Of a DNA stretch of 64,000 nt, positions 51,492 to 59,064 are shown piece after piece. The translations under genes and the position numbers were made by a program. Positions within the stretch are counted from its first letter, which is position 1, and every line of letters starts with the position of its first letter. The DNA lies in assembly GCA_963811585.1 (NCBI GenBank), contig CAWERR010000006.1, positions 186,001 through 250,000 on the forward strand, in the 5' to 3' direction. Under the pieces are notes generated by a model. It was not told where the DNA came from. It saw only the letters and a program-made list of their open reading frames with translations, and ran no database searches. This stretch comes from JACDHG01 sp963811585 (lineage in GTDB: Bacteria; Actinomycetota; Actinomycetes; Propionibacteriales; Nocardioidaceae).

Positions 51492-52730
51492 TCACTTTGT
51501 GAGGGACAGGCTCACGCCCAGGCTGGCATCGACCGCGGCCGCCAACTGTTCGGCCGCACCCTCGACCACCGGCGACGTGTCCGCGGCCCAGGTATCCACC
51601 GCCGCCAGGGCCGCCGGGGTGTCGAGGTCGGCAGCCAGGGCAGCCCGCATCGCGGCCACAGCGGCGCCTGCGTCGGGGCCACCTCGACGTACGGCGTCAG
51701 ACCAAACCGCGAGCCGAGCATCACCTGCTGCGAGCACCTCGTCGACCCAGTCCCACTCCTGCCGGTAGTGACGGCTGAGCAGGGCAAGTCGGATGGCCCG
51801 GGGATCGACCCCGTCGGCGCGGAGCTGAGACGCGAGCACGAGGTTGCCGAGCGACTTGGACATCTTCGTGCCGTCGAGGCCGACCATGCCCTGGTGGGCG
51901 TACGCGAGCGCGAACCTCGTGCCGGGGCGAGCCGCCTGGCTCTCGGACGCCGACATCTCGTGGTGGGGGAAGATCAGGTCGGTGCCGCCTCCCTGGAGGT
52001 CGAAGTCCGTGCCGAGATGCTCGGTCGCGATGGCGGCACACTCGACGTGCCAGCCCGGCCGTCCGACGCCGAGCCGCGTCTCCCAGCCTGGCTCACCGGC
52101 GCGCTGCTGCTGCCAGACCAGGCAATCGAGCGGGTCACGCTTGCCGGGTCGGTCAGGGTCTCCCCCGCGCTCGGCAAACAGCCGAACCATCTCGTCACGA
52201 GACAGCCCGGACACCTGGCCGAAGGTCGGGTCCGACGTCACGGAGAAGTAGAGGTCGCCGTCGACGCTGTAGATCGCGTCCTGCTTCTGCAGCTCATCGA
52301 TCAGGTCCACCACCAGCGGGATCGACTCCACCGCCCCCGCGTAGACGTTCGGTGGGATCACCGACAGCGCCGTCATGTCGTCTCGAAAGAGCTGGGTCTC
52401 GCGCTTGGCGAGCGCGGCCCAGTCCTCACCGGTCGCGGCGGCCCGCTCGAGCAGAGGATCGTCGATGTCGGTGACGTTCTGCACGTAGCGGACCCGGTGG
52501 CCGGCCTCCTGCCACGCCCGCACGACGAGGTCGAAAGTCACGTAGGTCGCCGCGTGGCCGAGGTGAGTGGCGTCGTACGGCGTGATCCCGCAGACATAGA
52601 GCCGCGCCTCGGCGCCGGCGTTGGTGGCCTCGACCCGACCGGTCCGAGCGTCATACAGGGCCAAGGGTGGTGCGTCTCCGAACGCGTCGCGGGCAGTCGT
52701 CGACAACGGCGGTGCCGCCCAGGAACGCAT
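51492..52730 (-). CDS. mshC: Mycothiol ligase MshC
   Basis: ATP-dependent ligation of cysteine to 1-D-myo-inositol-2-amino-2-deoxy-glucopyranoside in mycothiol synthesis. 412 residues, the family length, homologous to cysteinyl-tRNA synthetase. Seen: LYVCGITPYDATHLGHAATY (zinc Cys and HIGH-like THLGHA), RYVQNVTDIDDPLLERAAAT, GKRDPLDCLVWQQQRAGEPG, RPGWHVECAAIATEHLGTDF, DLQGGGTDLIFPHHEMSASE and KMSKSLGNLVLASQLRADGV. It lacks the anticodon-binding extension of CysS. Downstream of the SCO1664/DUF3090/MSMEG_4193 set, as in Streptomyces. Confidence 0.95.
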   Translation of the reverse strand: MRSWAAPPLSTTARDAFGDAPPLALYDARTGRVEATNAGAEARLYVCGITPYDATHLGHAATYVTFDLVVRAWQEAGHRVRYVQNVTDIDDPLLERAAATGEDWAALAKRETQLFRDDMTALSVIPPNVYAGAVESIPLVVDLIDELQKQDAIYSVDGDLYFSVTSDPTFGQVSGLSRDEMVRLFAERGGDPDRPGKRDPLDCLVWQQQRAGEPGWETRLGVGRPGWHVECAAIATEHLGTDFDLQGGGTDLIFPHHEMSASESQAARPGTRFALAYAHQGMVGLDGTKMSKSLGNLVLASQLRADGVDPRAIRLALLSRHYRQEWDWVDEVLAAGDARLAVWSDAVRRGGPDAGAAVAAMRAALAADLDTPAALAAVDTWAADTSPVVEGAAEQLAAAVDASLGVSLSLTK

Positions 52731-52797
52731 GCTGTGAAGCCTAACTGGCGTCACCGCTCCACCCGTCCGGGTGGCGGAACGGTCCGAGGGCTGGTCC

Positions 52798-53613
52798 TCA
52801 GAACGGCGGCCACGGGATGACGGGCCACCCGGCACCGGGCGAGGGCATGGTGCCGCCGGCGCGCAGCAGGAGGGCACGGGCAAGCATGGCGTCGAGCTCG
52901 ATGGGGGTGAGATGCGGGGCGAGGCTCTCCGCGAGGTCCGCGTCAAGTGCCGCCACGAGAGCGTCGATGTGGTCGTGGTCGACGTCGCGGAGCGGTTCGT
53001 CCGCCCACCCCCACAAGACGGTCCGGAGCTTGTCCTCCTCGTGCAGGGAGACGCCGTGGTCGCATCCCCACACGGCGGCGTCATCGATCGGTATGTCGTC
53101 GGGGGTTGCCTCAACGAGCACGTGCCCGCCCTTGCGGTCGGCGTTGTTGATCAGCACATCGAAGACGGCCAAGTCCCGGAGTCGGTCGTCGTCGGCATGC
53201 ACGAGGACGACCGGGAGACCACGCTGGTCCTCCGCCTCCAGCACCGAGATCCAGCCGGTCTCGTCGGACCCGGCGGGAATGACGTCGACCAGATTGGTGT
53301 CGAGGTCGGTCTCGACCCAGCGCTGGCACATCCCGGCCCCGAAGCGGGCCTCTCGGAGCACCGTGTTGGGGACGACGCCGAAGCCGGCCGCCTCGGAGAT
53401 GAGCCGGGCGGCATACTCGCGTCCCGCCAGGGTGCCTTCGGGGAAGTCCCACAGCGGCCGCTCCCCCGCGACCGGCTTGTAGATACAGCGCAGCTCGACC
53501 CCGTCGAGGGCGACCAGACCGACGAACGACGCGTTCGACGCCGACAGCAGTCGACCCTCCAGCTCGAGCGAGCCGTGGGTGAGGATCGAATCCACTGCCG
53601 CGTCGTCGAGCAC
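52798..53613 (-). CDS. SCO1664-family protein
   Basis: About 271 residues. Seen: SLELEGRLLSASNASFVGLV, CIYKPVAGERPLWDFPEGTL AGREYAA, FGVVPNTVLREARFGAGMCQ, LAVFDVLINNADRKGGHVLV and DHGVSLHEEDKLRTVLWGWA. The IYKPxxGERPLWDFP run with a later NNxDRKGGH and DHG is a PI3/4-kinase-like pattern, so a nucleotide-binding phosphotransferase is possible; function is not known. It starts ten bases after the DUF3090 stop. A GTG was preferred; a TTG upstream would overlap DUF3090. Confidence 0.85.
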   Translation of the reverse strand: MLDDAAVDSILTHGSLELEGRLLSASNASFVGLVALDGVELRCIYKPVAGERPLWDFPEGTLAGREYAARLISEAAGFGVVPNTVLREARFGAGMCQRWVETDLDTNLVDVIPAGSDETGWISVLEAEDQRGLPVVLVHADDDRLRDLAVFDVLINNADRKGGHVLVEATPDDIPIDDAAVWGCDHGVSLHEEDKLRTVLWGWADEPLRDVDHDHIDALVAALDADLAESLAPHLTPIELDAMLARALLLRAGGTMPSPGAGWPVIPWPPF

Positions 53614-53623
53614 GGCCGACGGC

Positions 53624-54223
53624 TCAGTCGGCAATGCGGCGGAACCCGTTCGAGCGCGGGCAGAGATGCCCTTCGGGGTCGAGGGGTCCACCGCAGAAGG
53701 GGCAGGGTGCGCGGCCGGCGGAGACCACGCTCTGCGCACGCCGCACGAACGCGCGCGCATAACCCGGCTCGAGCTTGACGATCAGCACCTCGCTGGCCGC
53801 AACCTCCACCTCGAGCGCCAACTCCTCCTCCTCCTCGGCGTCGTCCTCGGTCGCGACGACAACCTCCTCGTCGGAGACCGGGAACAGCTCGATGACGACA
53901 CGACCGGCCTGGCTGTCCCAGCTGAGCGTGATGGTCCCGACCCGGAACTCCTCGACGATCGGCTGGTCGAGCGGCTGCTTGTCGCCAACTCCCACCGGTG
54001 CGACCGCGGGGATGGCGGCATCGCCACCGGTCTGGCGCAGCGCCTCGTCAAGCAGCTCATCGACGCGCTCGGCGAGGACGGAGACCTGCTGCTTCTCGAG
54101 CGCAACGCTCGTCACCCGGGAACCCTCCTTGGCCTGCAGGAAGAACGTGCGCTGGCCGGGCTGACCGACGGTGCCCGCCACGAAGCGGTCGGGCTGCTCG
54201 AAGTTGTGGACGACGATCGACAT
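53624..54223 (-). CDS. DUF3090 family protein
   Basis: 199 residues, intact, found next to mshC in many actinobacteria. N-terminus SIVVHNFEQPDRFVAGTVGQ PGQRTFFLQA, then SVALEKQQVSVLAERVDELL, a central acidic stretch EDDAEEEEELALEVEVAASE, and a C-terminal zinc-binding tail APCPFCGGPLDPEGHLCPRS NGFRR. The role is unknown; the zinc tail and constant linkage to MSMEG_4193 and SCO1664 suggest a shared process, possibly thiol-related by its tie to mshC. Confidence 0.92.
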   Translation of the reverse strand: MSIVVHNFEQPDRFVAGTVGQPGQRTFFLQAKEGSRVTSVALEKQQVSVLAERVDELLDEALRQTGGDAAIPAVAPVGVGDKQPLDQPIVEEFRVGTITLSWDSQAGRVVIELFPVSDEEVVVATEDDAEEEEELALEVEVAASEVLIVKLEPGYARAFVRRAQSVVSAGRAPCPFCGGPLDPEGHLCPRSNGFRRIAD

Positions 54224-54232
54224 GATTCCAGC

Positions 54233-54934
54233 CTACGGCCCTGCTCCGCCGCCGACAGGCGCGTCACTGTCGGCCTTGGTACGTCGCCTGCGCTTCTTGC
54301 GCGGCGCGAGGCCGGCGAGGTCGCCGTGCTCGTTGTAGCGGACCACGAACGGCCGCAGCGGCGTGTAGGAGATGACCGACACCGAGGCGGGGTCGACGAC
54401 GATTCGCTGGAAGTTGTCAAGGTGCATCCCGAGCGCGTCGGCCAGGATCGCCTTGATCACGTCACCGTGGCTGACGGCGACCCACAAAGTGTCAGGACCG
54501 TGCTCGGCGGTGAGGCGGGCGTCCCAGTCGCGCACCGCGTCGACGCCTCGTGCCTGCATGTCACGGATCGACTCTCCACCCGGGAAGGCGGCACCGCTGG
54601 GGTGGGTCTGCACGACCTTCCACAGCTTCTCCTTGGCCAGGTGCTTGAGCTCGCGACCTGTCCAGTCGCCGTACCCGCACTCGGTCAGCCGTTCGTCGAG
54701 CTGGACTTCGAGGGGTGTGGATTGCGCCGCCGCGACCGGCTCGGCCGTGTGGAGACATCGCTCGAGCGGGCTCGACACGACCGCGGCAAGGGGCACCGCG
54801 GAGAGTCGTGCTGCGGTGTCGGTGGCCTGCTTCGCGCCCGCGTCGTCGAGGAGGATGCCGGGCTGGCGCCCGGCCAGCACGCCGGCGCTGTTGGCGCTGG
54901 AACGCCCGTGCCTGACCAGGAAGACCGTCGCCAC
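54233..54934 (-). CDS. MSMEG_4193-family histidine phosphatase
   Basis: A 233-residue member of the phosphoglycerate-mutase-like superfamily. Catalytic RHG motif near the start: ATVFLVRHGRSSANSAGVLA; then VVSSPLERCLHTAEPVAAAQ, ECGYGDWTGRELKHLAKEKL, and the second catalytic histidine in LWVAVSHGDVIKAILADALG. The tail is Lys/Arg-rich. GTG start. First gene of the mshC-linked set on this strand; substrate unknown. Confidence 0.9.
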   Translation of the reverse strand: MATVFLVRHGRSSANSAGVLAGRQPGILLDDAGAKQATDTAARLSAVPLAAVVSSPLERCLHTAEPVAAAQSTPLEVQLDERLTECGYGDWTGRELKHLAKEKLWKVVQTHPSGAAFPGGESIRDMQARGVDAVRDWDARLTAEHGPDTLWVAVSHGDVIKAILADALGMHLDNFQRIVVDPASVSVISYTPLRPFVVRYNEHGDLAGLAPRKKRRRRTKADSDAPVGGGAGP

Positions 54935-55040
54935 GGGGCCAACCCTAGTGCGGGGCGCTAGTGGCCGATTCGGGTGGCGGCGCCCGTCGGCCGGGCCCTG
55001 CCTGACGACACGAATGCGCTCCACGCGTGACAATGGGAGC

Positions 55041-56024
55041 GTGATCGTCGACTGCGCCGTCTACCGCGATGGCTCTCGCGTGCAGCTCGACGGACCACAA
55101 AACGACATGACCGCGGCGCTCAAGGCCGTCGAAGGTGAGCACGATTTCGTCTGGCTCGGACTCCATGAGCCCAGTCAGAGCGAGATGGAGGAGGTCGCAG
55201 CCGCGTTCGGACTACACCAGCTGGCCGTCGAGGACGCCGTTCGCGCGCATCAGCGGCCGAAGCTGGAGCGCTATGACGACGATGACATGTTCCTCGTCCT
55301 CAAGACGCTGTGGTACGTCGACGAAGAGGACGCCGTCGAGACCGGTGAGATCGCGGTCTTCATCGGCGCGCGCTACGTCGTGACCGTGCGCCATGGCGCA
55401 GGCGCCGAGCTCCGGGTGACGCGCCGCGATCTCGAAGACCACGCCGAAGTGCTCGGGCACGGTCCCTACGCGGTCCTCTACTCAGTCTGCGACCGCGTCG
55501 TCGACGGCTACGAGGCGGTGGCGAGCGAGCTGCAGACCGATGTCGACGAGATCGAGCTCTCAGTCTTCACCGACAACCGCCGCCACGACTCTCAGCGTAT
55601 CTACACCCTCAAACGCGAGGTGGCCGAGTTCCGCCGTGCGGTCAGCCCCCTGCGCGAGCCCCTGGCCCGGTTCGCCCTGGGACACGTGGAGGGTATGCCG
55701 CCGGCGGCTGGGGCGTTCTTCCGCGACGTGTCCGACCACGCCATCCGCGTGCACGAGCAGATCGAGGCCCTCGACAGTCTGCTGTCGAGCGCCCATGACG
55801 CCCACATGGCCAGGATCTCGGTGCAGCAGAACGACGACATGCGCAAGATCTCGTCCTGGATCGCGATTGCTGCCGTCCCGACCGCCGTCGCGGGCATCTA
55901 CGGCATGAACTTCGAGCACATGCCGGAGCTGGGCTGGACCTACGGTTACCCGCTCGTCATGGGCGTGGTCACCGTGATGTGCATCGCGCTGTTCCGCCTC
56001 TTCAAGAAGTCCGGCTGGCTCTGA
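55041..56024 (+). CDS. corA: CorA-family magnesium/cobalt transporter
   Basis: 327 residues, intact. Large soluble N-domain (FVWLGLHEPSQSEMEEVAAA FGLHQLAVEDAVRAHQRPKL), then the long stalk helix around DVDEIELSVFTDNRRHDSQR, and two C-terminal membrane helices joined by the selectivity motif YGMNFEHMPEL. The end LFRLFKKSGWL is typical. Forms pentameric channels for Mg2+ or Co2+. Start is GTG after GGGAG. Divergent from the phosphatase gene; followed by a strong bidirectional hairpin. Confidence 0.94.
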   Translation: MIVDCAVYRDGSRVQLDGPQNDMTAALKAVEGEHDFVWLGLHEPSQSEMEEVAAAFGLHQLAVEDAVRAHQRPKLERYDDDDMFLVLKTLWYVDEEDAVETGEIAVFIGARYVVTVRHGAGAELRVTRRDLEDHAEVLGHGPYAVLYSVCDRVVDGYEAVASELQTDVDEIELSVFTDNRRHDSQRIYTLKREVAEFRRAVSPLREPLARFALGHVEGMPPAAGAFFRDVSDHAIRVHEQIEALDSLLSSAHDAHMARISVQQNDDMRKISSWIAIAAVPTAVAGIYGMNFEHMPELGWTYGYPLVMGVVTVMCIALFRLFKKSGWL

Positions 56025-56041
56025 CCTCCCTGCCGCCTGCG

Positions 56042-56083
56042 TTTGCCTTGTTCACAAGGCAGGTTCCTTGTGAACAAGGCAAA
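56042..56083. terminator. Bidirectional hairpin between corA and uppP
   Basis: A perfect 18-base-pair stem (left arm TTTGCCTTGTTCACAAGG) with the six-base loop CAGGTT, 18 bases after corA and 55 before the convergent uppP stop. In the plus direction the 3' arm begins with CC and ends AAA; in the minus direction the transcript ends in AAA as well. Each arm also holds its own inverted repeat CCTTGT-nn-ACAAGG. Confidence 0.88.
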
Positions 56084-56137
56084 TGCGCCTAGTGGACCGG
56101 CCAACTGCCTAGGTGACTTCTGTGGTCGGCCGGATCG

Positions 56138-56965
56138 TCAGGTTGCTGCGAGGGTGCCGGTGCCGAGCGCGACGATGAGTATGCCGCCGACGACGATCCG
56201 GTACCCGACGAACCACACGATCGAGTGGTTGCCAACGAACTTCAGCAGCCACGCCACCGATGCGTAGGCCACCACGAAGCTGACGATGGTCGCGACGATC
56301 GTCGACGCGACGGGGATGTCGCCGGAGAGCGCGGTTGGCAGCTCCTTGATCCCGGCGCCCATCAGCGCGGGGATCGACAAGAAGAAGGACAGCCGCGTCG
56401 AAGTGACCCGGTCGAGGCCGACGAACAGCCCGGCCGAGATCGTCGCACCAGACCGCGAGACACCCGGGACGAGGGCAAAGCACTGCATCACTCCGATGAC
56501 AATCGCGTCGCGCATGGTTACGTCGCGCTCATGGCGGTTCTGACGCCCGACCCACTCCGCCAGGACCATGACCGCGCTCCACACGATCAGCGAACCGGCG
56601 ACCCACCACAGGTTGCGCAGCGCGCCCGTGATGAGGCTCTCGCCCGTCAGGCCCGCGATGACGATCGGGACCGACCCAACGATGACGTACCAGCCCATCC
56701 GGTAGTCGAACGTGCCCCGCACTTCGGGGTTGACGATGCCCGAGCACCAGGCCCGAGTGATGTGCCAGAGGTCGCGCCGGAAATACCAGATGACCGCCAG
56801 GATCGCGCCCATCTGGATGACGACGGTGAACGCCGTGACGGCGGGATCGTCGATGGGCAGGCCCAGCATCTTCTCTACGATGGTGAGGTGTCCGGTGCTG
56901 GAGACAGGCAGGAACTCGGTGAGCCCCTCGACGATCCCGAGGATGATCGCGTCGAAGAAGTCCAC
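56138..56965 (-). CDS. uppP: Undecaprenyl-diphosphatase UppP (BacA)
   Basis: Recycles undecaprenyl diphosphate to the monophosphate for cell-wall synthesis. 275 residues, about eight membrane helices. Signature LGIVEGLTEFLPVSSTGHLT near the N-terminus with the (E/Q)xxxE site, and CFALVPGVSRSGATISAGLF (PGxSRSG motif) in the second half. Complete. It starts five bases after the LLM oxidoreductase stop and is co-directional, so probably cotranscribed. Family members can raise bacitracin tolerance. Confidence 0.95.
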   Translation of the reverse strand: MDFFDAIILGIVEGLTEFLPVSSTGHLTIVEKMLGLPIDDPAVTAFTVVIQMGAILAVIWYFRRDLWHITRAWCSGIVNPEVRGTFDYRMGWYVIVGSVPIVIAGLTGESLITGALRNLWWVAGSLIVWSAVMVLAEWVGRQNRHERDVTMRDAIVIGVMQCFALVPGVSRSGATISAGLFVGLDRVTSTRLSFFLSIPALMGAGIKELPTALSGDIPVASTIVATIVSFVVAYASVAWLLKFVGNHSIVWFVGYRIVVGGILIVALGTGTLAAT

Positions 56966-56970
56966 GCGCG

Positions 56971-58020
56971 TCAGTCTGCTAGACCTGTGGTGTCCAGAGC
57001 CTCAGCGACCTGCCGGAGGTCGCGGATTCTTCCCTCGGCATCGGCGGCGAACGACGTCACGGTGAGAGTGGTGACGCCCGCCTCCGCGAACGCGTGCAGC
57101 CGCTCGGCGATCCGACCCGGCGGCCCGAGGAGTGACGTCTGGTCGATGAAGTCGAGGGGTACGGCGGCCATCGCCTCTCGGTGCTTGCGATCCAGGTACA
57201 GGTCCTGGACTTCGGCCGCCTCTTTCTCAAAACCCATCCGCCGGGCCAACTGGTTGTAGAAGTTCTGCTCCCGTGACCCCATCCCGCCGACGTACAGCGC
57301 GGCATAGCCACGGATCGGCGCCGCGCACGCCTCCAGGTTGTCGCCGATCGACACCGGGACGGTCGCCGCCACGTCGAACGGCTCGTCGGCACGCCCGGCT
57401 CGCTCCTGACCCGCGCGAACGCTCGCCTGCGTCTCACTGGCGTGGTCGGGCGAGAAGAAGATCGCCAGCCAGCCGTCAGCGATCTCGCCGGCCAGCTCGA
57501 GGTTCTTCGGGCCCACCGCCGCGAGGTAGATCGGGAGGTGGTCGCGTTGCGGATGGAGGCTCAGCTTGAGCGCCTTGCCAGGCCCGTCAGGCAGCGGCAG
57601 CGGGAAGAACTCGCCGTCGTGACGCAGCGTCTCCCGGCGCAGCGCGGCCCGGACGACCTCGACGTACTCACGCGTCCGTGTCAGCGGCTTCGCGAACCTG
57701 ACCCCGTGCCAGCCCTCCGAGACCTGCGGCCCGGAGACCCCGAGCCCGAGCCGGAAGCGCCCCTTGCCGAGCAGATCCAACGTGGCAGCGGACATGGCCG
57801 TCATGGCGGGAGTTCGCGCGGGGATCTGCATTACGGCTGAGCCGATGTCGATCCGCTCCGTGTGTGCCGTGAGCCAGCTGACCACCGACACGGCATCCGA
57901 ACCGTACGCTTCGGCGACCCATGCGACGGAATAGCCAAGACTCTCGGCCTCGCGGACGACGGCGACCTGCTCGTCGACCGCGCTGCCGATCACGTAACCC
58001 ATGCTCACGCCCAGTCTCAC
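56971..58020 (-). CDS. LLM-class F420-dependent oxidoreductase
   Basis: Luciferase-like TIM-barrel, 349 residues. Seen: VRLGVSMGYVIGSAVDEQVA, EAESLGYSVAWVAEAYGSDA, IDIGSAVMQIPARTPAMTAM SAATLDLLGKGRFRLGLGVS with the GLGVSGP loop, VSEGWHGVRFAKPLTRTREY VEVVRAAL, and LPIYLAAVGPKNLELAGEIA DGWL. This matches mycobacterial F420-dependent members of the LLM class. Substrate unknown. Starts with GTG; longer in-frame upstream sequence is shadow of the divergent aldo/keto reductase gene. Confidence 0.92.
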   Translation of the reverse strand: MRLGVSMGYVIGSAVDEQVAVVREAESLGYSVAWVAEAYGSDAVSVVSWLTAHTERIDIGSAVMQIPARTPAMTAMSAATLDLLGKGRFRLGLGVSGPQVSEGWHGVRFAKPLTRTREYVEVVRAALRRETLRHDGEFFPLPLPDGPGKALKLSLHPQRDHLPIYLAAVGPKNLELAGEIADGWLAIFFSPDHASETQASVRAGQERAGRADEPFDVAATVPVSIGDNLEACAAPIRGYAALYVGGMGSREQNFYNQLARRMGFEKEAAEVQDLYLDRKHREAMAAVPLDFIDQTSLLGPPGRIAERLHAFAEAGVTTLTVTSFAADAEGRIRDLRQVAEALDTTGLAD

Positions 58021-58092
58021 CCCGCGACCGTACCGGTCACCCGAGTGCAGTCGGTCACGGGATCGCGCTGGTCCTTGGACTACTGTCGGCGC

Positions 58093-59064
58093 ATGCTCCA
58101 ACGCTTCCTCGGCCAGACCGGGCTGCAGGTCTCGCGGCTCGGCCTCGGCACTCTCGGTTGGGGCAGCGAGACCGACAAGCACGACGCCGAGGAGCTGTTG
58201 CGCACGTTCGTCGATGCCGGCGGCACCCTCGTCGATACGGCGGCCGGGTATGGCGACGGTGCCAGCGAGGAGCTGCTCGGCACCCTGCTGGCCAGCGGCT
58301 TCGGCCGCTCCCAGCTCGTCATCGCGACCAAGGCGGGTGTCGACCGCCGCGCGAGAGGCGAAGGCAAGGTCGACGTGTCACGGCGGGCCATGCTTCGCAC
58401 TCTCGACGAGTCCCTGGCGCGACTTGGCACCGACCACGTCGACCTGTGGCAGCTGCACCGCTGGTCAGACGACGTACCCCTCGACGAGACACTGTCGGCA
58501 CTCGACGCCGCCGTCGCGTCCGGCCGCGCCCGCTACGTCGGCATCTCCAACTACGCGGGTTGGCAGACGGCGCAAGCCGCGACCCACCAACTGGCCGTGC
58601 CGGGGCGCATCCGCATCGCCTCCGCGCAGGTGGAGTACTCGCTGCTCCAGCGCGGCATCGAACGCGAGGTGGTCCCCGCCGCCGAGGCGCTCGGGATCGG
58701 TCTGCTTCCGTGGGCCCCGCTCGGGCGCGGGGTGCTGTCCGGCAAGTACCGCACCGGCATCCCGGCCGACTCCCGCGCCGCCTCATCGGTCTTCGAGCGG
58801 TACGTCGGAGAGCACCTCACCCCGGTCGCGGCCCAGATCGTCGAGGCCGTGGCGCGCGCGGCCGAGGGGCTCGAGCTGTCGCCGGTGCAGGTGTCGCTCG
58901 CCTGGGTGCGTGACCAGCCTGGTGTCGTCGCCCCGATCGTCGGCGCGCGGACGACCGCGCAGCTGCTGGGCTGCCTCAGCGTGGAGGACCACACGCTTCC
59001 CGACGAGATCCTGGACGCCCTCGATGACGTGTCGGCGCCGAGACTCGGCTACCCGGAGGCCTGA
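58093..59064 (+). CDS. Aldo/keto reductase
   Basis: 323 residues, intact. RFLGQTGLQVSRLGLGTLGW, the catalytic Asp-Tyr in FVDAGGTLVDTAAGYGDGAS, the Lys in LVIATKAGV, the His in DHVDLWQLHRWSDDVPLDET, and the NADPH-binding end VAPIVGARTTAQLLGCLSVE. All four catalytic residues (D, Y, K, H) are in place. Substrate not predictable. Its last 16 bases overlap the convergent GH15 gene. Confidence 0.92.
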   Translation: MLQRFLGQTGLQVSRLGLGTLGWGSETDKHDAEELLRTFVDAGGTLVDTAAGYGDGASEELLGTLLASGFGRSQLVIATKAGVDRRARGEGKVDVSRRAMLRTLDESLARLGTDHVDLWQLHRWSDDVPLDETLSALDAAVASGRARYVGISNYAGWQTAQAATHQLAVPGRIRIASAQVEYSLLQRGIEREVVPAAEALGIGLLPWAPLGRGVLSGKYRTGIPADSRAASSVFERYVGEHLTPVAAQIVEAVARAAEGLELSPVQVSLAWVRDQPGVVAPIVGARTTAQLLGCLSVEDHTLPDEILDALDDVSAPRLGYPEA

